DNA of 64,000 nt from Agathobaculum sp. NTUH-O15-33 (GTDB lineage: Bacteria > Bacillota > Clostridia > Oscillospirales > Butyricicoccaceae). The stretch spans positions 682,001-746,000 of the forward strand of contig NZ_CP136187.1 in the NCBI RefSeq assembly GCF_033193315.1, in the 5' to 3' direction. The first letter of the stretch is position 1; the number at the start of each line of letters is the position of its first letter. The notes below the pieces were generated by a model, which saw nothing but the letters and a program-made list of their open reading frames with translations, was not told where the DNA came from and searched no databases. This document shows, piece after piece, positions 34,779-43,203 of the stretch. A program made the translations under genes and the position numbers.

Positions 34779-35642
34779 ATGCTGATCGATCTGTTCCAAA
34801 AGACGCGCGAAGCGTCGCTCGAAATGAAGCCCAAGGATGAGGGCGGCGTGAAAGTAGTCACTTGTAAGGGCTGCGGGGCCGAACTGAAGGCCTATACCTA
34901 CGGCCGCAATCTGTACGTCTGCCCGAACTGCGGACGGTATGGCCGCCTGCTCGCGCGCACCCGCATCCGTCAGATCGCGGATAAGGATACGTTCCAGCCG
35001 CTCTTCGCCGACCTCGCGCCCGGCGATCCGATCGATTTTCCCGGCTACGCGGAAAAGACCGCCGTGCTCGCGGAAAAGGTGGGCATGCCGGATGCTGTTT
35101 CCACCGGCGTTTGCAAGATCGGCGGGTTAGAGACCTGCCTTGGCGTGATGGACAGCCACTTTCTGATGGCTTCAATGGGCTCGGTCGTCGGCGAGAAGCT
35201 GACGCGCCTGTTCGAGTATGCGACGGAAAAAATGCTGCCCGTCGTACTGTTCACGTGCTCAGGCGGCGCGCGTATGCAGGAGGGCATGTTCTCTCTTTTG
35301 CAGATGGCCAAGGTGTCCGCCGCGGCCCGGCGGCATTCCGATAAGGGCCTGTTGTATATCACCGTGCTGACCGATCCGACCACGGGCGGCGTGACCGCTT
35401 CGTTTGCCATGCTGGGCGATATCATCCTCGCCGAGCCGCGCACGACGATCGGCTTTGCCGGACGCCGCGTGATCGAAGGCACGATCGGCGAGACCCTGCC
35501 CGATGATTTTCAGTCGTCGGAGTTCTTGCTATCGCATGGATTCTGTGATAAAATAGTTCCGCGCAATATGCTGAAGGGAACGCTGGAAAAGCTGCTGAAA
35601 ATGCACCGCCAGCCCAAAACAAAGAAAAAGGCAGGTGTTTAA
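34779..35642 (+). CDS. accD: Acetyl-CoA carboxylase carboxyltransferase beta subunit
   Basis: 287 residues. Carries the N-terminal zinc ribbon (CKGCGAEL and CPNCGRYG, about residues 28-50) and a crotonase-like carboxyltransferase fold with FTCSGGARMQEGMFSL (about 165) and DPTTGGVTASFA (about 196). Partner of accA 3 bp downstream. Confidence 0.96.
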   Translation: MLIDLFQKTREASLEMKPKDEGGVKVVTCKGCGAELKAYTYGRNLYVCPNCGRYGRLLARTRIRQIADKDTFQPLFADLAPGDPIDFPGYAEKTAVLAEKVGMPDAVSTGVCKIGGLETCLGVMDSHFLMASMGSVVGEKLTRLFEYATEKMLPVVLFTCSGGARMQEGMFSLLQMAKVSAAARRHSDKGLLYITVLTDPTTGGVTASFAMLGDIILAEPRTTIGFAGRRVIEGTIGETLPDDFQSSEFLLSHGFCDKIVPRNMLKGTLEKLLKMHRQPKTKKKAGV

Positions 35643-35645
35643 GCA

Positions 35646-36461
35646 GTGAGCGTGAAACCCGCATCGGAAAAAATGCGTATGATCCATGATCCCAAGCGTC
35701 CCGTGATCGACGATTATATCGCCGAGCTGTTCGATGATTTTATCGAGCTGCACGGTGACCGATACTTCGCCGAGGATCACGCGGTCTGCGCGGGCGTCGG
35801 CCTGTTTTGCGGCAAACCGGTCACGGTGATCGGCCTGCGCAAGGGCAAAACGACCGAAGAGAACCTTGCCGCGAATTTCGGCATGGCCCATCCGGAGGGC
35901 TACCGCAAAGCGCTGCGGCTTGCCCATCAGGCGGAAAAGTTCCACCGTCCGGTCATCTGCTTTGTCGATACGCCGGGCGCGTTCTGCGGCGTCGGAGCGG
36001 AGGAACGCGGGCAGGGCGAGGCGATCGCCCGCTGCCTATATGAGTTTATCGAGCTGAAAACCCCGGTGATCTCCATTGTCACGGGCGAAGGCGGTTCGGG
36101 CGGCGCGCTGGCGCTGGCCGTGGCCGACCGCGTGCTGATGCTTGAAAACGCGCTGTATTCGGTGATTTCACCGCGCGGCTGCGCCTCCATCCTGTGGAAG
36201 GACGCTTCGCGCGAAGCCGAGGCGGCCGACCAGCTGCGTATCACCGCCGAGGATTTATATAGCTTCGGCATGATCGAAGGCATCATCCCCGAGGGCATGG
36301 GGGGCGGTCAGATCTTCCGGAGCGTCAAGCGCGCCATCGGCGAAATGCTGACCGAGCTCGGAAACGAGCCCAATATGGACGTCATGCTCCAAAAACGGTA
36401 TGAAAAATTCCGCAAGATCGGAGTTTTCAGAGAAATAAATCAAAATAACGAAGGAGAGTAA
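35646..36461 (+). CDS. accA: Acetyl-CoA carboxylase carboxyltransferase alpha subunit
   Basis: 271 residues, on the short side because the N-terminal extension of many homologues is reduced. RPVIDDYI, FGMAHPEGYRKALRL, FVDTPGAFCGVGAEERGQ and GEGGSGGALALAVAD are characteristic. GTG start with GGCAGG-like weak site; coupled to accD. Acts with AccD to transfer CO2 to acetyl-CoA. Confidence 0.95.
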   Translation: MSVKPASEKMRMIHDPKRPVIDDYIAELFDDFIELHGDRYFAEDHAVCAGVGLFCGKPVTVIGLRKGKTTEENLAANFGMAHPEGYRKALRLAHQAEKFHRPVICFVDTPGAFCGVGAEERGQGEAIARCLYEFIELKTPVISIVTGEGGSGGALALAVADRVLMLENALYSVISPRGCASILWKDASREAEAADQLRITAEDLYSFGMIEGIIPEGMGGGQIFRSVKRAIGEMLTELGNEPNMDVMLQKRYEKFRKIGVFREINQNNEGE

Positions 36462-36466
36462 CCCCA

Positions 36467-36691
36467 ATGTTTGAAAAGATTTGCGAGCTGCTGGCCGATA
36501 AGTTCGACGCCGACGCTTCCACCATGACCATGGACACCAAGATCAAGGACGACCTGAACGCCGATTCCCTCGACGTAGTGGAACTGATGATGGACCTCGA
36601 AGAGAGTTTTGGCATCACCATTTCCGACGAGGAAGCCACCCAGATGAGCACCATCGGCGATATCGTCAAGTATATCGAAGCCAACCAGTAA
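36467..36691 (+). CDS. acpP: Acyl carrier protein
   Basis: 74 residues, acidic. The phosphopantetheine attachment Ser is in LNADSLDVVELMM (Ser about 36). AAGGAGAG lies 10 bp ahead of the ATG. Here acpP closes the operon, whereas in many Firmicutes it sits near fabH/fabK. It is followed by a strong terminator. Confidence 0.96.
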   Translation: MFEKICELLADKFDADASTMTMDTKIKDDLNADSLDVVELMMDLEESFGITISDEEATQMSTIGDIVKYIEANQ

Positions 36692-36702
36692 GAAACAGCC
36701 AA

Positions 36703-36740
36703 AACCCCTTGAAGCCGAATCGGCTTCAAGGGGTTTTTTT
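36703..36740 (+). terminator. Terminator of the fatty-acid operon
   Basis: A perfect 15-bp stem (AACCCCTTGAAGCCG at 36703-36717 and its complement at 36721-36735) with a 3-base loop, then a run of T up to 36740. Confidence 0.9.
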
Positions 36741-36760
36741 AGGATAATCAAGGGGGAACG

Positions 36761-37298
36761 TTATTCCTCGGCCAGCGCCTGATAATACTCGCTCAGGCGC
36801 GCGGTTTGCGCGGTGAGCAGTAAAATCGCTTCGCTGCGCAGCGCTTCGTTTGCATACAGTCCCTTGCTGGCGTGGTCGATCGCGCGGCGAATCAGCGCGG
36901 TCACGTCGTTTGGCGCGCCGTCTTTTTCCGCGTCGGCTTCGGCCAAACAAAGGCAGGCGCGCGCGGAAAGCGCATACAATTCATCCTCCACCGAGGCGGG
37001 GAAACGGCTTTCCTCGGTCGGTACATCCGCATATTTTCCCGCGCGAAACGCAGCCTTGGCCTCGCAAAGCACGCGGTATGCGTCATCTAATACGGGTTCC
37101 GGCGCGATGAGCTGGTCGGGCGACAGGCCGAGCACGCCCGCCAGATAGCTTAAGGTCTTTACCGAGGGCATGGCGGCGCCGCTTTCGATCTGGCTCAGCA
37201 TATTGCGGGTGATAAAATCCCCGACGACCTCGGCCTGCGTCATTTTCTTGGCAAGGCGCGCCTCTTTTATTTTTTTTTCCTAGCTCGCTAGCATCCAT
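36761..37298 (-). CDS. Cro/C1-type HTH regulator, frame broken in an A9 run
   Basis: Read from the ATG at 37298 (GAGGAAAG upstream) the protein begins MDASELGKK, then goes out of frame in a nine-A run (37278-37270). With eight As it would continue IKEARLAKKMTQAEVV, giving a complete Cro/C1 HTH (about residues 6-60) and a TPR-like helical C-terminus, about 178 residues in all. An ATG at 37243 gives 160 residues lacking the first HTH helix. Either transcriptional slippage, a switchable tract, a pseudogene or a base error explains this. It is divergent from the flotillin operon and convergent with acpP. Confidence 0.75.
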
Positions 37299-37327
37299 TG
37301 CTCTTTCCTCGTTATGATGTCCGGAAT

Positions 37328-37375
37328 GTAAATATTATTTACTTACATTGTAACAGGCCCTGTGTGAAATTACAA
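37328..37375 (-). promoter_or_regulatory. Promoter and operator of the HTH regulator gene
   Basis: Minus strand: TTGTAA (37375-37370), 17 bp, TACAAT (37352-37347), then the palindrome GTAAATATTATTTAC (37328-37342, plus-strand reading) at the start of transcription. The same palindrome lies in the flotillin promoter. Confidence 0.65.
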
Positions 37376-37409
37376 TACGGTACGGAGAAAAATATTTTTA
37401 ATAGACGGA

Positions 37410-37458
37410 TTGACAAGTTTAAACAGAATGCTATAATGGTGGTGTAAATATAATTTAC
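37410..37458 (+). promoter_or_regulatory. Promoter and operator of the NfeD-flotillin operon
   Basis: TTGACA (37410-37415), 16 bp, TATAAT (37432-37437), followed by GTAAATATAATTTAC (37444-37458) covering the expected start of transcription. A repressor bound here would block initiation. Confidence 0.75.
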
Positions 37459-37486
37459 ATAACAAATAACCGGGGAGGGGATACCC

Positions 37487-38164
37487 ATGGCGGAGTGGTG
37501 GAACGGTCTGGATAGCGTGCTGCGCGCGCTGTACTGCATCGCGGTGCCTGCAACGCTGCTTTTTTTCATTCAAACGATCCTAGCCGTCGTAGGCGGATTT
37601 GGAGACGGCGGCGAAGGCGTCAATTTCAGCGATACATCCGGGCTTGATTTGCCGGATGGGGGAGACGGCGGAACCGATCTTGCCGATCTGAGCGACGCGG
37701 ATTTCGACGATCTGGCCGCCGCGCACCATACCGACGGCAGCGGCGTTCACGATGCTTCGACGCTGCGGCTGTTGTCGCTGCAAACCGTCGTCGCGTTCCT
37801 GACCGTGTTCGGCTGGTCCTCCATCGTGGCGATCAGCTCGGGTTCAGACGAGGCGATCAGCCTGATCGTCGGTCTGGCGCTCGGCCTGCTGGCTATGTTT
37901 TTGGTGGCGAAGCTGGTACAGGTATCGCGGAGGCTCGCGGAAAACGGCACGCTCAACCCGCGCAACGCGATCGGGGAGAGCGGCAAGGTCTATTTGCCCA
38001 TCCCGCCGAACGGTCAGGGCGAGGGCAAGGTCATGCTCGAGGTACAGGGGCAGCTGCACGAATTTGAAGCGGTCACGCTTGGGTCGGTCACGCTGAAAAC
38101 CGGCTCTATGGTGCGGGTGACCGATCTGCGCGGCGAAACGCTTGTCGTAGAGCCCGAACAGTAA
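37487..38164 (+). CDS. NfeD-like membrane protein with OB-fold (flotillin partner)
   Basis: 225 residues. A first membrane helix (about 12-36), a Gly/Asp-rich acidic loop (38-85), two membrane helices (about 92-112 and 120-142) and a soluble C-terminal beta domain of about 75 residues resembling the NfeD OB fold. Such proteins are encoded next to flotillins (YuaF with YuaG in Bacillus) and are thought to work with them in membrane microdomains. The gene has GGGGAGGGG ahead of ATG and is followed 27 bp later by the flotillin gene. Confidence 0.8.
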   Translation: MAEWWNGLDSVLRALYCIAVPATLLFFIQTILAVVGGFGDGGEGVNFSDTSGLDLPDGGDGGTDLADLSDADFDDLAAAHHTDGSGVHDASTLRLLSLQTVVAFLTVFGWSSIVAISSGSDEAISLIVGLALGLLAMFLVAKLVQVSRRLAENGTLNPRNAIGESGKVYLPIPPNGQGEGKVMLEVQGQLHEFEAVTLGSVTLKTGSMVRVTDLRGETLVVEPEQ

Positions 38165-38191
38165 GCAATTTATTTAAGGGAGGATAAAAAT

Positions 38192-39631
38192 ATGCCATTA
38201 CAAATGCTCATTACGGTATGCATCATCGTTGTCGTACTGTTTGCGGCACTGCTCGCCATTCTGGGGCGCTACCGTAAATGTCCCGCGGACAAGATCCTAG
38301 TGGTTTACGGTAAGGTGGGCTCCAATAAGGACGGCACGGCCCGCACGGCCAAGTGTATCCATGGCGGCGCGGCGTTCATCGTGCCGGTCATCCAGTCCTA
38401 TCAGTACTTAGATCTGACGCCGATCTCGATCAGCGCGGATTTGAAAAACGCGCTGTCCAAGCAGAATATCCGTATCGATGTGCCCAGCCGTTTTACCGTC
38501 GGTATCTCGACCGAGCCGGGCATCATGCAGAACGCGGCCGAGCGACTCCTTGGCCTAAAGCTTTCTGAAATTCAGGAACTGGCCAAGGATATCATCTTCG
38601 GTCAGCTGCGTCTGGTCGTCGCGACGATGGACATCGAGGAGATCAACACCGACCGCGACAAGTTCCTCGCCTCCGTGTCGAACAACGTGGAGATCGAACT
38701 GAAGAAGATCGGCCTGCGGCTTATCAACGTCAACGTGACCGATATCAATGATGAATCCGGTTACATCGACGCGCTTGGTAAGGAAGCCGCCGCCAAGGCG
38801 ATCAACGACGCGAAGAAGTCGGTCGCCGAAAAGAACCGCGACGGCGAGATCGGTCAGGCCAACGCACAGCGCGATCAGCGCGTGCAGGTCGCGGCGGCGA
38901 ACGCCACCGCGATCGACGGCGAAAACGCGGCCAAGATCGATGTGGCCCAGTCGGAAGCCAACCGCCGCGAAAAGGAAGCGGAATCGCTGCGTCTGGCTAC
39001 GGCGGCGGAAGCCGTGCAGGCGGCCAAGGCCAAGCAGGAAGCCTACGTTGCCCAGCAGTTGGCGGAAAAAACCCGCGCGGAGCTGGAAAAGGCAACGCAG
39101 GAAGCAGACGTTATTGTAAAGGCGGAAATTGATAAGGAACAAGCCGAGATTCAGGCCGAAGCCGAAGCCGAGGTCATGCGTCGTAAGGCGCGCGGCGAAG
39201 CGGACGCGATCTACGCCAAGATGGAAGCGCAGGCGCGCGGCGCCAAGGAGATCTTGGAGCGGCAGGCGGAAGGTATCCGCGCGCTGGTCGAAGCGGCCGC
39301 GGGCGACCCGAAGGCCGCGGTACAGCTGATGATCGCCGACAAGCTGGAAGAACTGGTCAAGATTCAGGTCGAAGCGATCAAGAACCTCAAGATCGACAAG
39401 GTCACGGTCTGGGATTCGGGCGCGGGCGGCAAGGGCGAGGGAAAATCGTCCACCGCAAACTTTGTGTCCGGCCTGATGGCTTCGATCCCGCCGCTGCATG
39501 AACTGTTCAAGCAGGCCGGTCTCGACATGCCGAGCTATCTGGGAACCGAGAGCAAACCGGAGGCGGAAGCGATCGTGGCCGTGGACACAGCGCCGACCCA
39601 GCAGGAGGAGCAGGACCTACCGGAGGCGTAA
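38192..39631 (+). CDS. floT: Flotillin-like SPFH protein (YuaG/FloT type)
   Basis: 479 residues. N-terminal membrane anchor (about 5-27), SPFH/band-7 domain (about 30-200; KCPADKILVVYGKVG, TVGISTEPGIMQNAAERLLG) and a long Ala/Glu/Lys coiled coil (about 205-370) with repeated EAEAEVMRRKARGEA-type segments, then a C-terminal oligomerisation region. Flotillins scaffold ordered membrane domains. GGGAGGA precedes the ATG. The NfeD-flotillin order is the Bacillus yuaFG type. Confidence 0.93.
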   Translation: MPLQMLITVCIIVVVLFAALLAILGRYRKCPADKILVVYGKVGSNKDGTARTAKCIHGGAAFIVPVIQSYQYLDLTPISISADLKNALSKQNIRIDVPSRFTVGISTEPGIMQNAAERLLGLKLSEIQELAKDIIFGQLRLVVATMDIEEINTDRDKFLASVSNNVEIELKKIGLRLINVNVTDINDESGYIDALGKEAAAKAINDAKKSVAEKNRDGEIGQANAQRDQRVQVAAANATAIDGENAAKIDVAQSEANRREKEAESLRLATAAEAVQAAKAKQEAYVAQQLAEKTRAELEKATQEADVIVKAEIDKEQAEIQAEAEAEVMRRKARGEADAIYAKMEAQARGAKEILERQAEGIRALVEAAAGDPKAAVQLMIADKLEELVKIQVEAIKNLKIDKVTVWDSGAGGKGEGKSSTANFVSGLMASIPPLHELFKQAGLDMPSYLGTESKPEAEAIVAVDTAPTQQEEQDLPEA

Positions 39632-39649
39632 TGCCGGGAGGAGGTACAG

Positions 39650-40234
39650 ATGAATGAAAATCTGTCCAAACCGCTTTCGCTATTTTTGTATGCCAGTGTT
39701 TTCTCGCTGGTAATCAATCTGCTCGCGCTGATCGGCATTGCGCAGGGTGCACTCGCAAGCATTGCCGTGTTGATCGCGCTGATCGTGCAGATCAATGCTG
39801 TATCCCGCATGCGGCGGGCGCACATGCGGCTGGGCAAGGCATACGGCTTCTTGATCGCCGAATTGATCGTTACCGTCTTTGCGGTGCTGCTTGCGGTGAT
39901 CGGGGTCGTAGGCGGCGAGGCGATGGGCGCGGCAGCGCTCGCGTTTATGTTGCTGCTCTGCGGGATCGTGCTAGATGTGCTGTATGACTTCAATCTCTAC
40001 TGGGCGCTCGATGCACTGAACGATGAAAAACAGTACGGCTATCCGAATGGACGCATCCGCTGGTGCTTTTATCTTTCGCTCATCGGCGCCGGTGCGGCGT
40101 TCCTGCTGAATTTGGTCGGGACGACGTTTCCGACTGAGCTGATCGCGTCGCTGTGCGCTATCCCGGCGCTGGTGCTGCTGTGGCAATACATCACCGCACT
40201 GCGAGCATGGGAACAGCGGCCGCCGTTGCTATAA
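39650..40234 (+). CDS. Six-helix membrane protein, paralogue 1
   Basis: 194 residues with about six hydrophobic helices in three pairs. The segment LYWALDALNDEKQYGYPNG followed by RIRWCFYL (about 115-142) is nearly the same in the next gene, showing a tandem duplication. No enzymatic motif is visible. GGGAGGAGG is the ribosome binding site, 19 bp after the flotillin stop. Probably part of the same envelope function as the flotillin. Family not recognised. Confidence 0.8.
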   Translation: MNENLSKPLSLFLYASVFSLVINLLALIGIAQGALASIAVLIALIVQINAVSRMRRAHMRLGKAYGFLIAELIVTVFAVLLAVIGVVGGEAMGAAALAFMLLLCGIVLDVLYDFNLYWALDALNDEKQYGYPNGRIRWCFYLSLIGAGAAFLLNLVGTTFPTELIASLCAIPALVLLWQYITALRAWEQRPPLL

Positions 40235-40259
40235 GGCGTATGAAAAGGAGTGGCGTATC

Positions 40260-40844
40260 ATGAAACTATATAAATGGCTGCTTTGGTACTGGGTCGCGAT
40301 GGTGGCAAGCATGGTGCTTGGCCTGTTCGATCAAACGGTGCTCATGATTTTCTCGCTGGCCGCTTCGGTTGTACAGCTCTATGCGCTGGCAAAGCTGCGC
40401 CCATTCCATGAACGAATACAGAAGTCCTTTACCTATACGATCATTTGTCTGGTTCTGATGATCGTAACGCTGCTGGCGGCGCTGCTCGGCATTTCAACGA
40501 TGACGACGGGGAGCGGCGCGTGGGTCGTGCTGCTGCTGGCCGTGCTGGTCGCGTCGGCGGTGTTCGCCCTGCTTTCCTCGTATCACTTCTATTGGGCGCT
40601 GGACGAACTGAGGGATGCAAACGGCTATGATTATCCGGACGGACGCATCCGCTGGTGCTTTTATCTGGCCATCATCAGTGTGGGCGTAACCTTTGTGGTG
40701 CAGCAGATAAGCTATGGTTCCTTCCTCTATTACTTTGTATCGCTTGGCTTCCAGATTGCGATACTGGTGCTGCTTTGGCGCTATATTAAGGCCGTGCAGC
40801 TGCGGGAGGAACAGGAAAACGATCCGACTTGGCCCGAGCTGTAA
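40260..40844 (+). CDS. Six-helix membrane protein, paralogue 2
   Basis: 194 residues, the same length and helix layout as its neighbour. It shares FYWALDELRDANGYDYPDGR and IRWCFYL at the same position, with diverged helices elsewhere. AAAAGGAG lies 9 bp before the ATG. Last gene of the NfeD-flotillin operon; a terminator follows. Function unknown. Confidence 0.8.
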   Translation: MKLYKWLLWYWVAMVASMVLGLFDQTVLMIFSLAASVVQLYALAKLRPFHERIQKSFTYTIICLVLMIVTLLAALLGISTMTTGSGAWVVLLLAVLVASAVFALLSSYHFYWALDELRDANGYDYPDGRIRWCFYLAIISVGVTFVVQQISYGSFLYYFVSLGFQIAILVLLWRYIKAVQLREEQENDPTWPEL

Positions 40845-40852
40845 TAACAAAA

Positions 40853-40893
40853 AAAGTGGCTGCGACGAAACGCAAATCGTCGCAGCCACTTTT
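40853..40893. terminator. Bidirectional terminator between convergent operons
   Basis: AAAGTGGCTGCGACGA (40853-40868) pairs with TCGTCGCAGCCACTTT (40877-40892) around an 8-base loop. A and T runs flank the stem, so it can end the flotillin operon and the hydrolase operon. Confidence 0.85.
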
Positions 40894-40897
40894 ATGC

Positions 40898-41761
40898 TTA
40901 TACGGTTTCCGGTACTAGATCCTCTAGGAAAAAGTCCGCGGCGATCTGCGCCAGCTTTTCCGGCATTTCGTTTGGCACCTCGTGCGAGATGCCGGGCAGG
41001 ACCACATAGGGGGCATCTGGCAGCGCCTGCCGCACCTCGTCCTGATAGTCGGCGGCGAGCACGTCGTCCCGATCGCCCCACAGGATGAGGAGAGGCGCTT
41101 TGATAAACTGCACGAAGCCGCGGTTATCGGCTTGATGAACGCCGAACCAAGCGGCGCGCAGCGACGTTGCGCTTAAGCCGCGCAGCGTTGTGAAGTAGCC
41201 CATCGGGAAACCGGCGTCGCGGCAGTTTTCGGGATACGGGAGAAAACGCTCCTGCATCTCGGCGGGCGGCATGGCGGCAAGATCCATGGTCGCATACAGA
41301 TCGTATTGCTCGGCCAGCGACGCCGCGGTATCGTGTCCGCGCAGCATGGCGGCAGCCAGCAGGAGCTTTTTGACGCGGCTGGGGTGCAGGAACGCGAACG
41401 TTTGCGCGATCATGGTGCCCATCGAGTGCGCCAACACGTAAGCGGATGGGACGCCCACGGCGTCTAAAAACGCGGCGAGATCATCCGCATGCTCCTTGGG
41501 GGTGTACAGAAAGTCTTTCGGCTGGTCGGTCTGGCCAAAGCCGCGCAGGTCTACCGCGAAGATATGGAAGCGATCGCCCAGCGCGCAGATCGTTTGCCGC
41601 CAGATGCGGCTGGAATCGGTAAAGCCGTGAATGAGCAGCAGCGGCTCCGCGTCCTTTACGCCGGCTTCCATGTAATGCATGGTGATGCCGGTGCGCAGCG
41701 CGGCGGACTGGGTATGCGCGTGCCAGTCTCGGTGCGTCGGTACGAGTAACGTAGGATTCAT
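40898..41761 (-). CDS. Alpha/beta-fold hydrolase
   Basis: 287 residues. LLLIHGFTDSS oxyanion region (about 42), nucleophile Ser in AHSMGTM (about 112), Asp in LWGDRDDV (about 230) and His in ISHEVPNE (about 259) form a complete triad. Substrate unknown; the sugar-transport context suggests an ester or lactone of a sugar. Its start overlaps the stop of the symporter gene by 4 bp, so it is translated with it. Confidence 0.88.
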   Translation of the reverse strand: MNPTLLVPTHRDWHAHTQSAALRTGITMHYMEAGVKDAEPLLLIHGFTDSSRIWRQTICALGDRFHIFAVDLRGFGQTDQPKDFLYTPKEHADDLAAFLDAVGVPSAYVLAHSMGTMIAQTFAFLHPSRVKKLLLAAAMLRGHDTAASLAEQYDLYATMDLAAMPPAEMQERFLPYPENCRDAGFPMGYFTTLRGLSATSLRAAWFGVHQADNRGFVQFIKAPLLILWGDRDDVLAADYQDEVRQALPDAPYVVLPGISHEVPNEMPEKLAQIAADFFLEDLVPETV

Positions 41762-43140
41762 CGTAGGGCCTCCTTTTGTTTGCGCGCCTCCAGATCAAGC
41801 ATGATCTGCGGCATTTCCTTATCGAGCTTGTAAAACAGCATCAGGATGACGATAACGCCAAAGCAGAGCGCGGGGGTGAGCAGATAAATGCGGGAGATCA
41901 TGGCGTTGGCGGTTGCGGTCTGTACGGCGGCCAAGCCGTCGTAGCCCGCGGAATCGAGCAGCCCGCCGACAATCGCGCTGGCCACGCCCTGACCGAATTT
42001 CTGCCCGACCGTGGCCGCGCAAAAAATAACGCCCTCGGTGCGCAGGCTGCTTTTCCAATGCCCATATTCCACACAATCCGCGATCATGGCGAACAGCACG
42101 GCAAAGCAGGGGGCGATGCCCGCGCCGCGCAGCACGGCCGCCACCGTGGCGACGGTCAGGTTGAGCGGCGCCGCCAGAGTGATCAGATGTCCGACTGTGA
42201 CGACGCACGCGCCGGCCAGCATCATATTGCGTTTGCCGAGCCGGGGGATCATAAACGGTACCGCGATCGCGGTCAGTACGATGGTGGATAGCTTTTCCGC
42301 GGTGGTGAGCACGCTCATATAGTTGACGTTGTGCATCAGGTACTGGCAATAGTAGGATAGGTTGGTGCCGGAGATCGTCAGGTAAAAGGTCGCCATGATC
42401 CACACGATCAGGCAGATGAACCAGTACTTATTGTGCAAAAGCGCGCGGAACGCCTTGCCGACGGGAACGGCTTCCGCGCTTTCGCCGCGTTCTTCCGGCG
42501 CGGTCTCCTTGGCCCAGAAGAAACACAGGAGATAGCACAGCGTCGCAATGGCGGAAAAACAGAGGATGACGAGGAGCCACGCCCTTTGGTCGCCGCCCAA
42601 ACGGTTGGCGACCGGAATGGTGAGCGCGGAGATGGCAAGCTCCATGACCGGCGCGCCGAATTGGCGCAGCGCGTTGAGCTGGCTGCGTTCCACGGGATCG
42701 CGCGTCATCAAAGAGTTGAGCGAGCTGAGCGCAAGGCCCGCCATTGTGTTGACAATGGTATTGGCAAAGTTATAGGCGACAAAGATATAGATCAGCTGTG
42801 CGAACTCGGACACGGGCGGCACCGCGAACATCGCGATCAGGCCGACAAAATGCGGCAGCGCCATGCGCAGCAGCCAAGGGCGCGCCTTGCCGTACTTGGA
42901 ATGCGTGCGGTCGATGATAACGCCCGCGATAATATCGCTCGCGCCGTCGAAAAGACGGCTGATCAGCATGATCAGGGCAACCTTGGCGATATTGATGCCC
43001 ATAACGTTGGTGTAGAAATAAGTAAGGACTACGTTGATCAGGGTAACGATCGTCGTCTGCGCCGCACCGCCGCACATATAACCGGCGCGTGCGCGCAGGG
43101 TGAGTTTATTCTGGGGTGGATTCATATCCCGTGATGGCAT
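41758..43140 (-). CDS. GPH-family sugar:cation symporter (MFS type)
   Basis: 460 residues, twelve membrane helices. Features of the glycoside-pentoside-hexuronide family: SRLFDGASDIIAGVIIDRTH and KYGKARPWLL (about 65-95) in the first half and an internal repeat of this in the second. Likely substrate a pentoside or glycoside. The start may be 43140 or 43125 (MNPPQNKL); neither has a good site. A strong GGAAGGAG serves a short ORF (43106-43165) overlapping the start. Confidence 0.9.
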   Translation of the reverse strand: MPSRDMNPPQNKLTLRARAGYMCGGAAQTTIVTLINVVLTYFYTNVMGINIAKVALIMLISRLFDGASDIIAGVIIDRTHSKYGKARPWLLRMALPHFVGLIAMFAVPPVSEFAQLIYIFVAYNFANTIVNTMAGLALSSLNSLMTRDPVERSQLNALRQFGAPVMELAISALTIPVANRLGGDQRAWLLVILCFSAIATLCYLLCFFWAKETAPEERGESAEAVPVGKAFRALLHNKYWFICLIVWIMATFYLTISGTNLSYYCQYLMHNVNYMSVLTTAEKLSTIVLTAIAVPFMIPRLGKRNMMLAGACVVTVGHLITLAAPLNLTVATVAAVLRGAGIAPCFAVLFAMIADCVEYGHWKSSLRTEGVIFCAATVGQKFGQGVASAIVGGLLDSAGYDGLAAVQTATANAMISRIYLLTPALCFGVIVILMLFYKLDKEMPQIMLDLEARKQKEALR

Positions 43141-43165
43141 GGCGGCGCCGGGTCCGCGCCGCCAT
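43106..43165 (-). other. Short upstream ORF overlapping the symporter start
   Basis: ATG at 43165 behind GGAAGGAG encodes 19 residues and stops at 43106, past both possible symporter starts. A GGCGGCGC/GCGCCGCC hairpin (43141-43163) lies across it. Translation of the short ORF would open the hairpin and let ribosomes restart on the symporter, so this may be a coupling device. No homologue is known to me. Confidence 0.4.
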
Positions 43166-43203
43166 GCGCTCCTTCCTGTGTATGATGTTGGGAATGGGCG
43201 GCC

